NCBI RefSeq assembly: GCF_037414475.1
Contig: NZ_CP147913.1
Location: 2,790,001 to 2,854,000, forward strand
Reading direction: 5' to 3'
DNA length: 64,000 nt
Origin: Myxococcus stipitatus
Lineage (GTDB): Bacteria; Myxococcota; Myxococcia; Myxococcales; Myxococcaceae
The notes beneath the pieces are model-generated. The model was not told the DNA's origin. It made no database searches and saw only the letters and a program-made list of their open reading frames with translations. Position 1 is the stretch's first letter. Each line of letters opens with the position of its first letter. Below, one piece after another: positions 45,888 through 55,299 of the stretch. A program made the position numbers and the translations under genes.

Positions 45888-48275
45888 TCAGGGCTGACGG
45901 GTGAACGCGCAGCCCCCCGTCAGCGGGGCCACCCCACCATCCGGCGTGCCCGCGTCATCCAACCCCGGGCATGAGACGACGGTGCCGCCGTCGCGCGAGT
46001 ACGAGGAGGGGTACGGGCCATAGCCGGTGCGCAGCGTGTACGTCACGTCCTCGTAGGACAGACGCTCGGACGCGGACACCTCCACGCGCATCTTCCCGCC
46101 CCGCATGAAGCGCCGCTCCAGGCAGCCACACGCGTAGGGGGCCAGGGTGACGACGGTGGAGCCGGGCCGCTCCTCCAGCGTGTACTGGGGCTGCAGGCTG
46201 CTCAGCGGGTCCGTCAGCCGCGTGTGCCAGGCCCGCAGCGCGTCCGAGCGGTAGCCCAGCGTCAGCAATTGATTGCGGCTGCCCACCCGCACGGCGGCGC
46301 AGCCCGGGATGCCCGCGTCCTGCACGCCGCCATCCGCGCCGGTGGCGTCGCCATCACAGAAGGTCAGGTCCAGCGCGAGGCCATGGGGCGTCCCGCCATC
46401 CATCTGCTTCTGCACCTCCCACTGCACCAGCCACGCCCGGTCTTCGGGGGCCTCCACGGTGGGGAGCGTGAACAGGTACGAGTCCACGTCGGACGGCACC
46501 GCGTCGTAGTCCGTGGGGCCGCGCACGCCCAGGCCGTTGACCCGGTCATTGCCGTTGCGCAGGCGCCCGTAGCCATGGGACAGCCGGCCCGACACGGAGT
46601 ACTCCGCGGTGTCCGGGGGCGCGGGATGTGTCGTCGCGCTCGCCAGGGCCTTGGTCACCATCTGCTCGGTGGGCTGGCCGGCGTAACGGCTGACCTCGTC
46701 GGCGTCCTCCGCCTCCCACGTCACGTCCAGTTGGTAGTCCTTGTCATCCGCCCACTTGGTGCCGTCCGTCTGGACGTTGAAGAAGTACGTCACCTGCGCC
46801 GCGTGCGGCGGCACCGGGAGCACGCCCTGGAAGTTGCTCAGGTTCGTGAAGCGGGGGTTGTCCGTCGTCTCCTCGCGCAGCGACTGCAGGCACAGGGACG
46901 TGGGCTGCTCCCGGCCCTGGCAGAGCCCCTCCACCAGCGAGACGATGTCCGGGCTCTCCGAATAGCCCTTGGGGCACACCTCGGGCTTGGTGATGCAGTT
47001 GGTTCGCCACTCGTCCAGGTTCGCGCCCGTCGTCACCGGGGTGAGCACCAGCACCTGCCGGTCCGGATTGCCGGGCAGCGGCGGATAGCGGCCTCCCGTC
47101 GCCAGCGGCGTCAGCCGGTAGCGCAGCCGCGTGGGCACGTTGCTGGTCGGCAGATTCACGCCGTACCAGTCCTGGTCCCCCATGTGGCCCAGCCGACCCT
47201 TGAAGGACGTGGAGGACGCGGGAGACGGCGACGCCAGGCCCCGCAGCTCCGCGTAGCTCACCGAGTCGTTGGGCTGCGCCTTGTTGTCATTGGGGTCCTG
47301 CTCCGACAGGACGCGCACGTCCACGTTGTAGGCCTGGCGCACGTCGCCCTGTGACAGCTCCGAGCCGGAGCTGCCCCGGTAGCCCTGCACCACCAGCATC
47401 CACTTGCCGGGGAACTTCACCTTGCGCGCCGTCGCCAGCACGCCGGGCCGCGTCCCAGGGCGCACATCGCCCTCGTCCTCTTTCTCCTCCTTGGTGGCGA
47501 AGCCGGGGCGCAGCAGCTTGTAGGACAGGCGCCAGTTGGGCACGTAGCCCTGGTCCGGCGCGGTGACGCTGACATACGCCACCTCCCCTTCCGCCATGTC
47601 GAAGGTGAAGCGGTCCACGTCGTTGTCCGTGGCCAGAAAACCCGACGCGGTGCCCGTGCGCGCCCCCGCCGCTCCCGTCAACGCGATGGGCGTGGCGGCG
47701 GCGATGGCGTCGTTGGGCTCGTTCGAGTCCGGGTTCTCGGAGACTTGAATCACCAGCCGGTAGGGATTGCGCGCGTCGAACTTGGGCTGCGAGGCCACCG
47801 TCGGCGCGTCCTGCACCAGCACGAGCAGCGTCTTGCCCTTGAGGTCGTCGCGCAGCGGAATCACCATGTCCACCGGCTTGGGCGCGCCCTGGCCGTGCTT
47901 GTCCTCCTTCTTCGCCAGCGAGTTCTCTCCGCCACCGGCCACCGGCTCCAGCACGGAGACGGAGAGCTGCACGGCGGTGCTCGCGGCCAGGTAGGCGCCG
48001 TTGACGTTGAGCAGCGTGCGCGCGCTGGTGTTGGCGGGCAGGACAATCCGGTACCAGTCCTGGTCCCCCTCGCGAGTCTCCCCCTCGCGGACGAGGAAGC
48101 GCTCCAGGGGCTCTCCAGGCTTGAGCTCACACTCGGCAAGCGTCAGCGCCTCCTCGCGGCTGTTGCAGACGTCGGTCACCGTGGAGGTGCCCGCGTCTTC
48201 CTTGCCACCGCCCCCGGAGGAGCAGGCGGTGAGGGCGAGCAGCGCGAGCGACAGCAGTTGGACTTGGGTCTTCAT
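45888..48275 (-). CDS. Large lipoprotein with PPC-like domains
   Basis: A 795-residue protein with lipobox LTAC and a glycine linker. Repeated segments DQDWYRIVLPANT, DVDRFTFDMAEGEVAYVSVT and DQDWYGVNLPTS resemble pre-peptidase C-terminal (PPC) beta-sandwich domains, which usually bind ligands rather than catalyse. It is the last gene of a minus-strand run of surface proteins, 14 nt after the VWA protein gene. The ATG at 48275 starts the signal peptide. Function unknown. Confidence 0.83.
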   Translation of the reverse strand: MKTQVQLLSLALLALTACSSGGGGKEDAGTSTVTDVCNSREEALTLAECELKPGEPLERFLVREGETREGDQDWYRIVLPANTSARTLLNVNGAYLAASTAVQLSVSVLEPVAGGGENSLAKKEDKHGQGAPKPVDMVIPLRDDLKGKTLLVLVQDAPTVASQPKFDARNPYRLVIQVSENPDSNEPNDAIAAATPIALTGAAGARTGTASGFLATDNDVDRFTFDMAEGEVAYVSVTAPDQGYVPNWRLSYKLLRPGFATKEEKEDEGDVRPGTRPGVLATARKVKFPGKWMLVVQGYRGSSGSELSQGDVRQAYNVDVRVLSEQDPNDNKAQPNDSVSYAELRGLASPSPASSTSFKGRLGHMGDQDWYGVNLPTSNVPTRLRYRLTPLATGGRYPPLPGNPDRQVLVLTPVTTGANLDEWRTNCITKPEVCPKGYSESPDIVSLVEGLCQGREQPTSLCLQSLREETTDNPRFTNLSNFQGVLPVPPHAAQVTYFFNVQTDGTKWADDKDYQLDVTWEAEDADEVSRYAGQPTEQMVTKALASATTHPAPPDTAEYSVSGRLSHGYGRLRNGNDRVNGLGVRGPTDYDAVPSDVDSYLFTLPTVEAPEDRAWLVQWEVQKQMDGGTPHGLALDLTFCDGDATGADGGVQDAGIPGCAAVRVGSRNQLLTLGYRSDALRAWHTRLTDPLSSLQPQYTLEERPGSTVVTLAPYACGCLERRFMRGGKMRVEVSASERLSYEDVTYTLRTGYGPYPSSYSRDGGTVVSCPGLDDAGTPDGGVAPLTGGCAFTRQP

Positions 48276-48289
48276 GGCAGCGTCGATTC

Positions 48290-50038
48290 TCACGGCGTCG
48301 GAGGCACCACATCAGGGCGGCCAGGGCAGCCATCGATGAAGTCCTCGGGAGTCACTCGAACCACACCATCCGCGGGGGACTTGATGCCTCCCACCGGATA
48401 GCGCACGGAGTCCACGCGGAAGGTGCGCACCATGGTGCGCGCGGTCGGGTCATCCGCGGGCACCATGGCCACGGACAGGACCACGTTGTTGAAGCCCGCG
48501 CCCCGCGTGACGACACCCGCGTCGTTCGCGGCGCCGACGGTGGGCGCCAGGAGCACGTTGTCCACGCGCACCGTGTAGCACTGGCGGCCCTGCTCATCCG
48601 GCGGGCCATCCGCCTCGAAGAAGTACCGGTAGCCCTCCGCCGCCAGGCGCGCGGTGTCCACCTCCAGCGGGCGGGTGTGCAGGCGCAGCTCCGCGCGGCT
48701 CGTCAGCCCGTCGTTGTCCGGGTCCTCGTCCAAATCGTTGCTCGCGCCCTGCGTGCCGCCGCGCCACTCGATGCCGTCCGGCACGCCGTCGCGGTCGCTG
48801 TCGGCCAGCGTGGAGTTGGTGCCGATGAACTGCTCGTCGCAGTCGAGCAACCCGTCGCAGTCGGAGTCCTGGTCCCTCAGGAGCGGAGGGCAGCCCTTGT
48901 CCAGCCCGCCACCGTCCGGGTCCGCCACCTGCGTCGGGTTGAAGTCCACGCCGCGGTCGCGGAAGTAGACCTCCACGCCGTCGCTGAAGCCGTCACCGTC
49001 CGTGTCCACCTTGTTCGGGTCGGTGCCCACCTCCGCCTCGCGCGCGTCCGTCAGGCCATCCCCATCCGTGTCCGCCTCGTCGAACGGACTGCCCGGCGGC
49101 GCGGAGAAGTTGGACGCCACCACTTCCTTCACGATGAAGGTGCGCCGCACCTGGCCGAAGGTGAAGTCCAGGAAGTTGATGGGCTCGTTGTTGCGGAAGT
49201 CGCGGAAGTTGCCGCCGCCCAGCGCCGCCATCTTCTCCAGCCGGTCCGCGTTCTGGTTGATGATGAGCAGCGGGCAGCCGCCATCCCCCGTCAAGTCGCA
49301 GACCGACGACACCGGCTGCGTGGGGTTGAAGACGTGCACGGTGTTGACGCGCACGTCCTCCACCAGGTCCTTCAGCTGCCGGATGCGCACCACCGCGTCG
49401 CCCTGGATGAGCTCGCTGTCCTGGTTCGACGTGGGCCGTCCGTCCGACAGGAAGAGCACCGAGTAGCGCGCCTGCGCCAGGGCCTCCGCGCCGCCCGGCT
49501 CCAGCCGGCTGCGCGCGATGTCCGAGTTGATGAGCGAGTAGATGTCCGACAGCGGCTTGACGAAGTCCGTCGAGTCCCGGTTCGGCGAGGTGTCTGGGTT
49601 GCGGAAGGTGAGCAGCCGCTCGGTGAGGCCGCGCATCGTCCGCTCGTCGAGGCTCGCCACCGGCACGAAGCCGTCCTGCGGCGGGTTGCCCGGCGTCTGG
49701 GTGAGGAACGCCGTGGTGCTTCCGGCGAACAGCGCCACCGCCAGGTGCACCTCCGGGTCCTTCGGCAGGTTCTCAATCAACTGCACCAGCGCGGTGGCGC
49801 GGGTGCCGTCCGGGTCGCTGACGCGCATGGACTGCGAGGCGTCCATCAGCACCACGATTTTGATGGGGCGCACCACCTCGTTGGAGCCGACCGAGCAGAA
49901 GCGGCCCTGCAACGAGATGGAGCGGTCCACCGGGACCTCGACGTCCCGGCGGGGGTCATAGAGATACGAATCGGTGCAGGCCACCACCACCACGAGCGCG
50001 ACCACCAGACCCGCCAGAACGCGACCAGCCACACTCAC
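48290..50038 (-). CDS. VWA-domain lipoprotein with thrombospondin type 3 repeats
   Basis: A 582-residue protein with lipobox VVAC. The VWA domain (~55-290) has the MIDAS motif VVLMDASQSM (DxSxS) and the segment YSVLFLSDGRPT. Calcium-binding TSP3-type repeats follow (~300-440; DTDGDGLTDAREAEVG, DTDGDGFSDGVEVYF, DSDRDGVPDGIEW), then a C-terminal beta-rich domain. It is probably a surface adhesion or interaction protein. The GTG start overlaps the previous gene's stop and has GGAGGG upstream. It is a paralogue of the proteins at 50035 and 53565. Confidence 0.9.
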   Translation of the reverse strand: MSVAGRVLAGLVVALVVVVACTDSYLYDPRRDVEVPVDRSISLQGRFCSVGSNEVVRPIKIVVLMDASQSMRVSDPDGTRATALVQLIENLPKDPEVHLAVALFAGSTTAFLTQTPGNPPQDGFVPVASLDERTMRGLTERLLTFRNPDTSPNRDSTDFVKPLSDIYSLINSDIARSRLEPGGAEALAQARYSVLFLSDGRPTSNQDSELIQGDAVVRIRQLKDLVEDVRVNTVHVFNPTQPVSSVCDLTGDGGCPLLIINQNADRLEKMAALGGGNFRDFRNNEPINFLDFTFGQVRRTFIVKEVVASNFSAPPGSPFDEADTDGDGLTDAREAEVGTDPNKVDTDGDGFSDGVEVYFRDRGVDFNPTQVADPDGGGLDKGCPPLLRDQDSDCDGLLDCDEQFIGTNSTLADSDRDGVPDGIEWRGGTQGASNDLDEDPDNDGLTSRAELRLHTRPLEVDTARLAAEGYRYFFEADGPPDEQGRQCYTVRVDNVLLAPTVGAANDAGVVTRGAGFNNVVLSVAMVPADDPTARTMVRTFRVDSVRYPVGGIKSPADGVVRVTPEDFIDGCPGRPDVVPPTP

Positions 50039-52026
50039 GGAGCAAACCCTCCCTGCGCGCCCGCCGGAGGCGTTCCCACGCAGCGGCCTTGATTCTCCCA
50101 GGGATTGCCCAGCTCCGTGGGGACCCGGAAGTGGTCATTCGTCAGCGTCAGCTCCGGCCCCACCGGGATGCGCACGCTGGGCGGCGCGTACTGGGCCCAC
50201 GCGCAGGCGGCCTGCCACACACCGTAGTCCGTGGCCACGCCGCTCTCCGGAGCCTCCGCGAACCACAGCCGGAAGAGGTTGAAGCCCTGCTTGGGTGAGC
50301 CCGGCCGGTCCGGCGGCGTCACCATCTGCAGGTTCGACACGGTGTAGTCGTAGCAGATGCTGCCGTTGGGCCGGACCTCGGCGATGCGCGTCTCGTACTG
50401 GTAGCCGTTCTTCTCGAAGAAGGCCCGGTCGCGCCGCGTCGGGTCCGAGCCCGCGCGCAGCTCCACCTCGTCCGGCAGGCCGTCGCCATCCGTGTCCAGC
50501 CCCGCCACGGTGGGCTCCAGCGGGTTGAGCCCCCAGCGGGCCTCGATGCTATCGGGGATGCCGTCACCGTCGCTGTCGACGATGGTCTCCCGCGTGCGCA
50601 GGTAGGCTTCCGCGAACTGCGACAAGCCATCCCCGTCCGTGTCGCGGCACGTGCAGCGCGGCGTCAGCGGAGAGTTCGGGTCACACCCGCGCGCATCCAA
50701 GTCGTTGTCCGCCTTGAAGCCCTGGTCCGCGCGGCGCGTCTCGAAGCCGTCGTCCAGACAGTCGCGGTCGCTGTCGGCGATGAACGGGTTCGTCTTCAGC
50801 GCGAACGAGTTGTCCTGGTCATCCGGCACGCCGTCGCCGTCGCTGTCCACCACGCGCGACTCCAGCCCCGGCATGGAGCTGAGCGACTCCACCATCAACG
50901 TCTTCATCACGTTGCGCGACGCGAAGGACGAGTAGTCCAGCGCGCCCAACCCCAGGTTGGAGATTTCGCGCGTGTCGTTGAACTCCTGGTACACGCCGTT
51001 GCCCAGCTCCGCGAAGCGCTTGAGCAGCCACGAGGCAATCTTCTTCGCCGCCGCGGGGTACTCGGCCTGGGGGACACCCGGGTAGACGCCGTAGATGTCC
51101 TGGCAGATGGGGCCGCAGGCCCGCACCGCCTCCTGGTTGAACAGCAGCACCGTGTGCATCCGCACGTCGCCGACGTTGTTCTGCTCCTTGAGCTCCATCA
51201 GCCGGCGCACGTAGCTGAACAGCTGGTAGTTCTGGTTGCGGTCCGTGCCCACCTCGAACCCTTCAATCTGGTCCTCCGGGTCCGTGGCGTTGCAGAAGTC
51301 GGTGAGCGAGTCCCTCCACGTCAGGTCCGGGCTGTCCGGCGAGGCGTAGACGCTGAGGTTGTCGCTGGCGGAGCAGCGCGGATACGGCGTGCCGTCGGTG
51401 AGGAACACCACCACGTAGCGGGTGCGCGGCAGCAGCTCCGGGTTGGAGAGGGAGACGGCGTTGATGTCGCTGGCGATGAGGCTGTAGGCGTAGGACAGGG
51501 CGCCCTGGTAGTCGGTGCCCTTGCCCAGCTGGCTCTGCAACCCGTCGATGTAGCTGTCGATGTTGGTGTCCGGACGGGCGAAGCGGTTGCCCGTCGCCAC
51601 CGGAGGCCAGACGTTGCGCACGTTGGTCTCGAAGGGGGCCACGGACACCTGCACGTTGCCGCCCCGCGCGTTCACGTCGCGGAACTGCGACACCAGGCGC
51701 TTGAGCGCGCGCACCCGCGCGGGCTCGGTGACACCCGGCGGGATGATGGCCTGAACCTCCGCGCGCTGGCAGAAGCCACTGTCGCGCTGCGCGCCCGGAG
51801 GGTCGGAGATGCACATGCTGCCCGACTCGTCGATGACCACCACCACCTTCACGGGGAAGCCGGAGGGGTTGGGCGGGCGCGTGCAGATGCGCCCCTGGAG
51901 CATCACCCGGTCATCGACGTTGGACTGCTGCTCGGTCCGAGGCTCGAGCATCGAATCGGTACAGGACAGCAGTCCCGTGGCCAGGAGGCCCGCCGCGAGC
52001 AGCGGGAGACGAACAAGGCGGCGCAT
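50035..52026 (-). CDS. VWA-domain lipoprotein with thrombospondin type 3 repeats (paralogue)
   Basis: A 663-residue protein with lipobox LLSC. The VWA domain has VVVVIDESGSM (DxSxS MIDAS) near residue 60 and the segment YVVVFLTDGTPYP. TSP3 repeats near 390-510 follow (DSDGDGVPDDQDN, DTDGDGLSQFAEAYL, DTDGDGLPDEVEL), then a C-terminal domain that aligns with the downstream paralogue (YQYETRI, NLQMVTPP). AGGAGGT lies 9-10 nt from the ATG. It is 36 nt after the TSP3-repeat protein gene and overlaps the next gene by 4 nt. Confidence 0.9.
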   Translation of the reverse strand: MRRLVRLPLLAAGLLATGLLSCTDSMLEPRTEQQSNVDDRVMLQGRICTRPPNPSGFPVKVVVVIDESGSMCISDPPGAQRDSGFCQRAEVQAIIPPGVTEPARVRALKRLVSQFRDVNARGGNVQVSVAPFETNVRNVWPPVATGNRFARPDTNIDSYIDGLQSQLGKGTDYQGALSYAYSLIASDINAVSLSNPELLPRTRYVVVFLTDGTPYPRCSASDNLSVYASPDSPDLTWRDSLTDFCNATDPEDQIEGFEVGTDRNQNYQLFSYVRRLMELKEQNNVGDVRMHTVLLFNQEAVRACGPICQDIYGVYPGVPQAEYPAAAKKIASWLLKRFAELGNGVYQEFNDTREISNLGLGALDYSSFASRNVMKTLMVESLSSMPGLESRVVDSDGDGVPDDQDNSFALKTNPFIADSDRDCLDDGFETRRADQGFKADNDLDARGCDPNSPLTPRCTCRDTDGDGLSQFAEAYLRTRETIVDSDGDGIPDSIEARWGLNPLEPTVAGLDTDGDGLPDEVELRAGSDPTRRDRAFFEKNGYQYETRIAEVRPNGSICYDYTVSNLQMVTPPDRPGSPKQGFNLFRLWFAEAPESGVATDYGVWQAACAWAQYAPPSVRIPVGPELTLTNDHFRVPTELGNPWENQGRCVGTPPAGAQGGFAP

Positions 52027-52062
52027 AGGGAAACGACCTCCTGGCGACGGACAACGAGGTGG

Positions 52063-53394
52063 TTACGGCTCGCGGCGACGGCGGCGCATCAGCACGCCCA
52101 GGAGGGCGGCGCCGAGCGCCGTGATGCTGAAGCCGGCGGGCACGGAAGAGCAGTTGGGGCCATCGCCGTCACCCTTGCCCACCGTGAGCACCAGGGTGGA
52201 GGTGGAGACGCGCTGGTCCGGGAAGACGCGGTCGGCGAAGGCCAGGCGGGCCTCCACGGTCAGCTCGTACGTGCCCTCGGAATCCGGCACGAAGTGCGGC
52301 ACGCTGCCGTCCACGTACGTGTACTGCCAGTCACGGCTGAGCGTCACCGCGCCCTGGGGATTCTCCACCACGGCGTTGGAGCCCTCCGGACGCTTGGTCA
52401 CCGCCCAGCGGTACTCCATGGCCGCGCCGTTGCGGTTGGCGAACAGCGGCGGACGCAGCGAGTCACCCGCGTTGGCCAGCTTCGCCGTGCCACCAGCGCT
52501 CACCGTGAAGGGCGCCTTCGGGTCCAGGCACTTCTCCGGCTGCGTCGGGTCCACCACGAGGCAGTAGAGCCGGTCGCACGCGTCACCCACACCGTCGCGG
52601 TCATCGTCCGTCTGGTCGCGGTTCTTCACCTCGCGGCAGTTGTCCGCGTCGTTGAGGATGCCGTCATCGTCGATGTCCACGTCGCACGCGTCACCCATCC
52701 CGTCGTTGTCCTTGTCGGACTGGTCGGTGTTCGCGATGCCCGGGCAGTTGTCGCCGTTGTCGGAGATGTTGTCGCCGTCCGCGTCCACGCGGCACTGGCT
52801 GCCGTCGGTGGGCATGACCTGGTCCGGGTTGGCCACGCGCGGGCAGTTGTCGGTGCCGTCCGGCACGCCGTCGTTGTCATCGTCCGAGTCACACACATCA
52901 CCCACGCCATCCCGGTCCAGGTCGGACTGGTCGCGGTTGGGAATCAACGGGCAGTTGTCCTGCTCGTTGAGGATGGTGTCGTTGTCCTTGTCCTCGTCGC
53001 AGTCGTCGCCCTTGCCGTCGCCGTCCGCGTCGCGCTGGGTGGAGTTGGAGAGCGCCGGGCAGTTGTCGCAGACATTGCCCACGCCATCGCTGTCGCCGTC
53101 CGTCTGGTCGCGGTTGGCGGCGAACGGGCAGTTGTCGCGGTCGTCCGCGCGGCCGTCGCCGTCCGCGTCATCCGTGTACGCCAGCGTGTCGCCGTCGTCG
53201 GTGTAGTTCACCCAGACCGAACCACCACAACCACAGCCACCGCCACCGCCCTCCTCCTGGGGACGCCCACAAGCGACCCCCAGGCACTCCGGGTTGTCCG
53301 CGTTGGTGGTGGGGTTCTGCGCCTGCGCGACACCAGGGTTCACGACCAGGAATGCCCCGAGCATCAGCAGCGGAGCGACTCGAACGAGTGACAT
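52063..53394 (-). CDS. Thrombospondin type 3 repeat protein with MYXO-CTERM-like tail
   Basis: A 443-residue exported protein. Signal peptide ending AQAQ, a Gly/Cys segment (GGGGGCGCGG), then about seven calcium-binding TSP3 repeats (~70-275, consensus D-x-D-x-D-G-x-x-D-x-x-D-N-C-P), then a beta-sandwich (~300-410). The C terminus has a Cys followed by a hydrophobic helix (FSITALGAALLGVLM) and an Arg cluster. This is the layout of MYXO-CTERM sorting signals processed by myxosortase to lipid-anchor proteins on the surface. AAGGAG precedes the ATG. It is probably a structural or adhesive surface protein. Confidence 0.9.
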   Translation of the reverse strand: MSLVRVAPLLMLGAFLVVNPGVAQAQNPTTNADNPECLGVACGRPQEEGGGGGCGCGGSVWVNYTDDGDTLAYTDDADGDGRADDRDNCPFAANRDQTDGDSDGVGNVCDNCPALSNSTQRDADGDGKGDDCDEDKDNDTILNEQDNCPLIPNRDQSDLDRDGVGDVCDSDDDNDGVPDGTDNCPRVANPDQVMPTDGSQCRVDADGDNISDNGDNCPGIANTDQSDKDNDGMGDACDVDIDDDGILNDADNCREVKNRDQTDDDRDGVGDACDRLYCLVVDPTQPEKCLDPKAPFTVSAGGTAKLANAGDSLRPPLFANRNGAAMEYRWAVTKRPEGSNAVVENPQGAVTLSRDWQYTYVDGSVPHFVPDSEGTYELTVEARLAFADRVFPDQRVSTSTLVLTVGKGDGDGPNCSSVPAGFSITALGAALLGVLMRRRRREP

Positions 53395-53506
53395 GGTGAC
53401 TCCTTTCAGCCCCGAGCCCTTAGCAAGAGCCGATCCGCGCTTTGGCCTCGCGTGAATCCCAGAAGTATCAAGAGGTTGGCCATGACGAGAGGGGGGAAGG
53501 ACGCGG

Positions 53507-53555
53507 GAGTGTGGGGGGCACTCCCCAGTCCGAGCGTGGGGCAAGCCCCACACTC
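53507..53555 (-). terminator. G/C hairpin structure, possible terminator or attenuator
   Basis: A 10-bp outer stem (53507-53516 with 53546-53555) competes with an inner hairpin (53536-53541 with 53546-53551, loop CAAG). On the minus strand it begins about 10 nt after the stop of the VWA-like gene at 53565 and precedes the TSP3 gene. There is no T tract, so its role is uncertain. Part of it (53509-53524) recurs in inverted orientation at 57820-57835. Confidence 0.35.
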
Positions 53556-53564
53556 GAGGGTGGA

Positions 53565-55157
53565 TCACTTTCCGAGGATGAAGGCCTCGGGGTCGAGCGG
53601 AAGGATGCCGGAGGGAGTGCGGCCCTTCTCCTTGTCGTACTGGATGGGCTGGATGAGCAGCGAGCCGATGCCCGCGCCACGCGGGTCGTTGTCTCGGCCC
53701 GCCTGGACGTAGAGGTACACCTCGTTGGTGCCCGCGGGGATGACCTCACCGGGGATGAGCGGATGGGGGCGCGCGCGGGTGGCGCCGAGCGTGATGTTCT
53801 CCACGCGCGTCGCATAGCAGGCGCGGCCATCCGCCGCGGCGGCGGTCTCCACCAGGTCGTAGCCGTAGGCGCGCTCGCGATGGAAGTCGAGGTCCGCGCT
53901 CAGCGGATCTCCATGGGCCTCCACCTCCGCGATGTTGGTGAGGCCGTCCCGGTCCGAGTCGAGCAGGTCCTCGGGCACCAGCGGGTTGGTCTGGGACAGC
54001 GCCTCCACCAGGTCCGGAATCGTGTCGCCGTCGGTGTCGCCGATGCAGGGGTTGGTGCCCAGCAGGCGCTCTTCACAGGTGTTGAGCCGGTCGCCGTCCT
54101 CGTCGAGCGAGACGTTGCAGCCGTTGATGACATCCGGCACCAGCGGGTCCAACCCGGCGCGGACCTCCAGCCCGTCCATCAAACCGTCCTGGTCCGTGTC
54201 GAGCTGCAAGGGGTCGGTGCCCATCACGTCCTCGTCCACGTCCGGCAGGCCGTCACCGTCGCTGTCGACGAGCACCTGTCCGGCGCGCACCACCACGTTG
54301 CGGTTGAAGGCGAGGAAGCGCTTGAGCTTGAGGGTGTTCGTCCGGGCGGCGTACTTCAAGCTGGTGAGCGCGGTGGACAGGCCGCGTCCGTCCGTCTCCA
54401 GGGGCTCGGTGCCACCCGCGTGGGCGATGGCGGCGGCGTGCTCGCGCGTGGCCGGGTCCGCCGTCTCACCTCGGACATAGATGGGCTGAACGACGACCTC
54501 GCCCGCGCCGAATTGCTGCGCCAGCGCCTTGATTTCGCCGGTGACGGCGGTGAGCTCGCACTTGCTGCACGCGACCTTGTCCTGAAGCGCGTTGCAGGCC
54601 CGGTCCAGGCCGATGTTGAAGGCCGGGTTGGCGCAGCTCGTGTCCTGGCTGCGGATGACCACGACGACCATGTATCGCGTGCGCGCCACCTCTCCGCGAC
54701 ACGAGGTCTGCATGTCGCCGGACAGCAGCGTCTTGGCCAACCGCAGCGACGAGCGGACGCTGACGGGGCCCGTCTCTTGATACGTGGCGAAGCGAGGCAG
54801 CGCCGCCTGGAGGGTCTCCGCGTCGGAGAAGCCACCCACGATGCCGGTGGCCACCGTGTGGTAGGCCACCAGGCCGAACTTCACGAACGGGCCGGAGAAC
54901 CGGCTGGTGAGCGTGGACAGGCCATCCGTGGCGTAGCCCACGATTTCGGGCTCCACGCCCTGGCCCCCCTGCAGCGCGAAGAGGACCTTGGTGGGAAACG
55001 CCTCGCCCCCCGCGGTGGGAACACAGACGGTGCCGGAGAAGTTGGCCCGGTCCCCTCGATTGGCTCCACGTCCATCAATGGAATAGAGCCCCGCGTCGGA
55101 GCAGGACAGGACAAGTACCGCGAGCAGCGGCCACGCGATGCGCGGAAGGGGGGCCAT
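53565..55157 (-). CDS. TSP3-repeat lipoprotein with degenerate VWA-like domain
   Basis: A 530-residue paralogue of the two VWA/TSP3 lipoproteins. Lipobox VLSC; the sequence around the expected MIDAS reads KVLFALQGGQGVEPE, so the DxSxS metal site is lost while the rest of the fold (VKFGLVAYHTVATG, RTRYMVVVVIRSQ) is retained. Two CxxC-type pairs occur (ACSKC). TSP3 repeats at ~355-460 (DSDGDGLPDVDEDVMG, DTDQDGLMDGLEVRAG, DTDGDTIPDLVEAL) and the shared C-terminal domain follow. The start at 55157 is chosen from the signal peptide; the frame is open upstream without coding character. Confidence 0.88.
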   Translation of the reverse strand: MAPLPRIAWPLLAVLVLSCSDAGLYSIDGRGANRGDRANFSGTVCVPTAGGEAFPTKVLFALQGGQGVEPEIVGYATDGLSTLTSRFSGPFVKFGLVAYHTVATGIVGGFSDAETLQAALPRFATYQETGPVSVRSSLRLAKTLLSGDMQTSCRGEVARTRYMVVVVIRSQDTSCANPAFNIGLDRACNALQDKVACSKCELTAVTGEIKALAQQFGAGEVVVQPIYVRGETADPATREHAAAIAHAGGTEPLETDGRGLSTALTSLKYAARTNTLKLKRFLAFNRNVVVRAGQVLVDSDGDGLPDVDEDVMGTDPLQLDTDQDGLMDGLEVRAGLDPLVPDVINGCNVSLDEDGDRLNTCEERLLGTNPCIGDTDGDTIPDLVEALSQTNPLVPEDLLDSDRDGLTNIAEVEAHGDPLSADLDFHRERAYGYDLVETAAAADGRACYATRVENITLGATRARPHPLIPGEVIPAGTNEVYLYVQAGRDNDPRGAGIGSLLIQPIQYDKEKGRTPSGILPLDPEAFILGK

Positions 55158-55299
55158 CCTCTGGATTGTAGACCGCAGCCACCCACGGCAACGCAAGTGA
55201 CAGCCGCGCGTGAGACACATTCTTCGGATTCCCGCACACACCCTTGGCCGCAATTTCGCCTCGCCATGGAACATCGAGTCACTGTGTTCGAACGCGCGC

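Noticed and set aside
52580..53200. Tandem DNA repeat or CRISPR-like array suggested by repeated GTTGTC/GTCGCC words
   Set aside because: These are codons of the TSP3 protein repeats (Asp/Asn/Cys-rich). Spacing and sequence vary and the reading frame is continuous.
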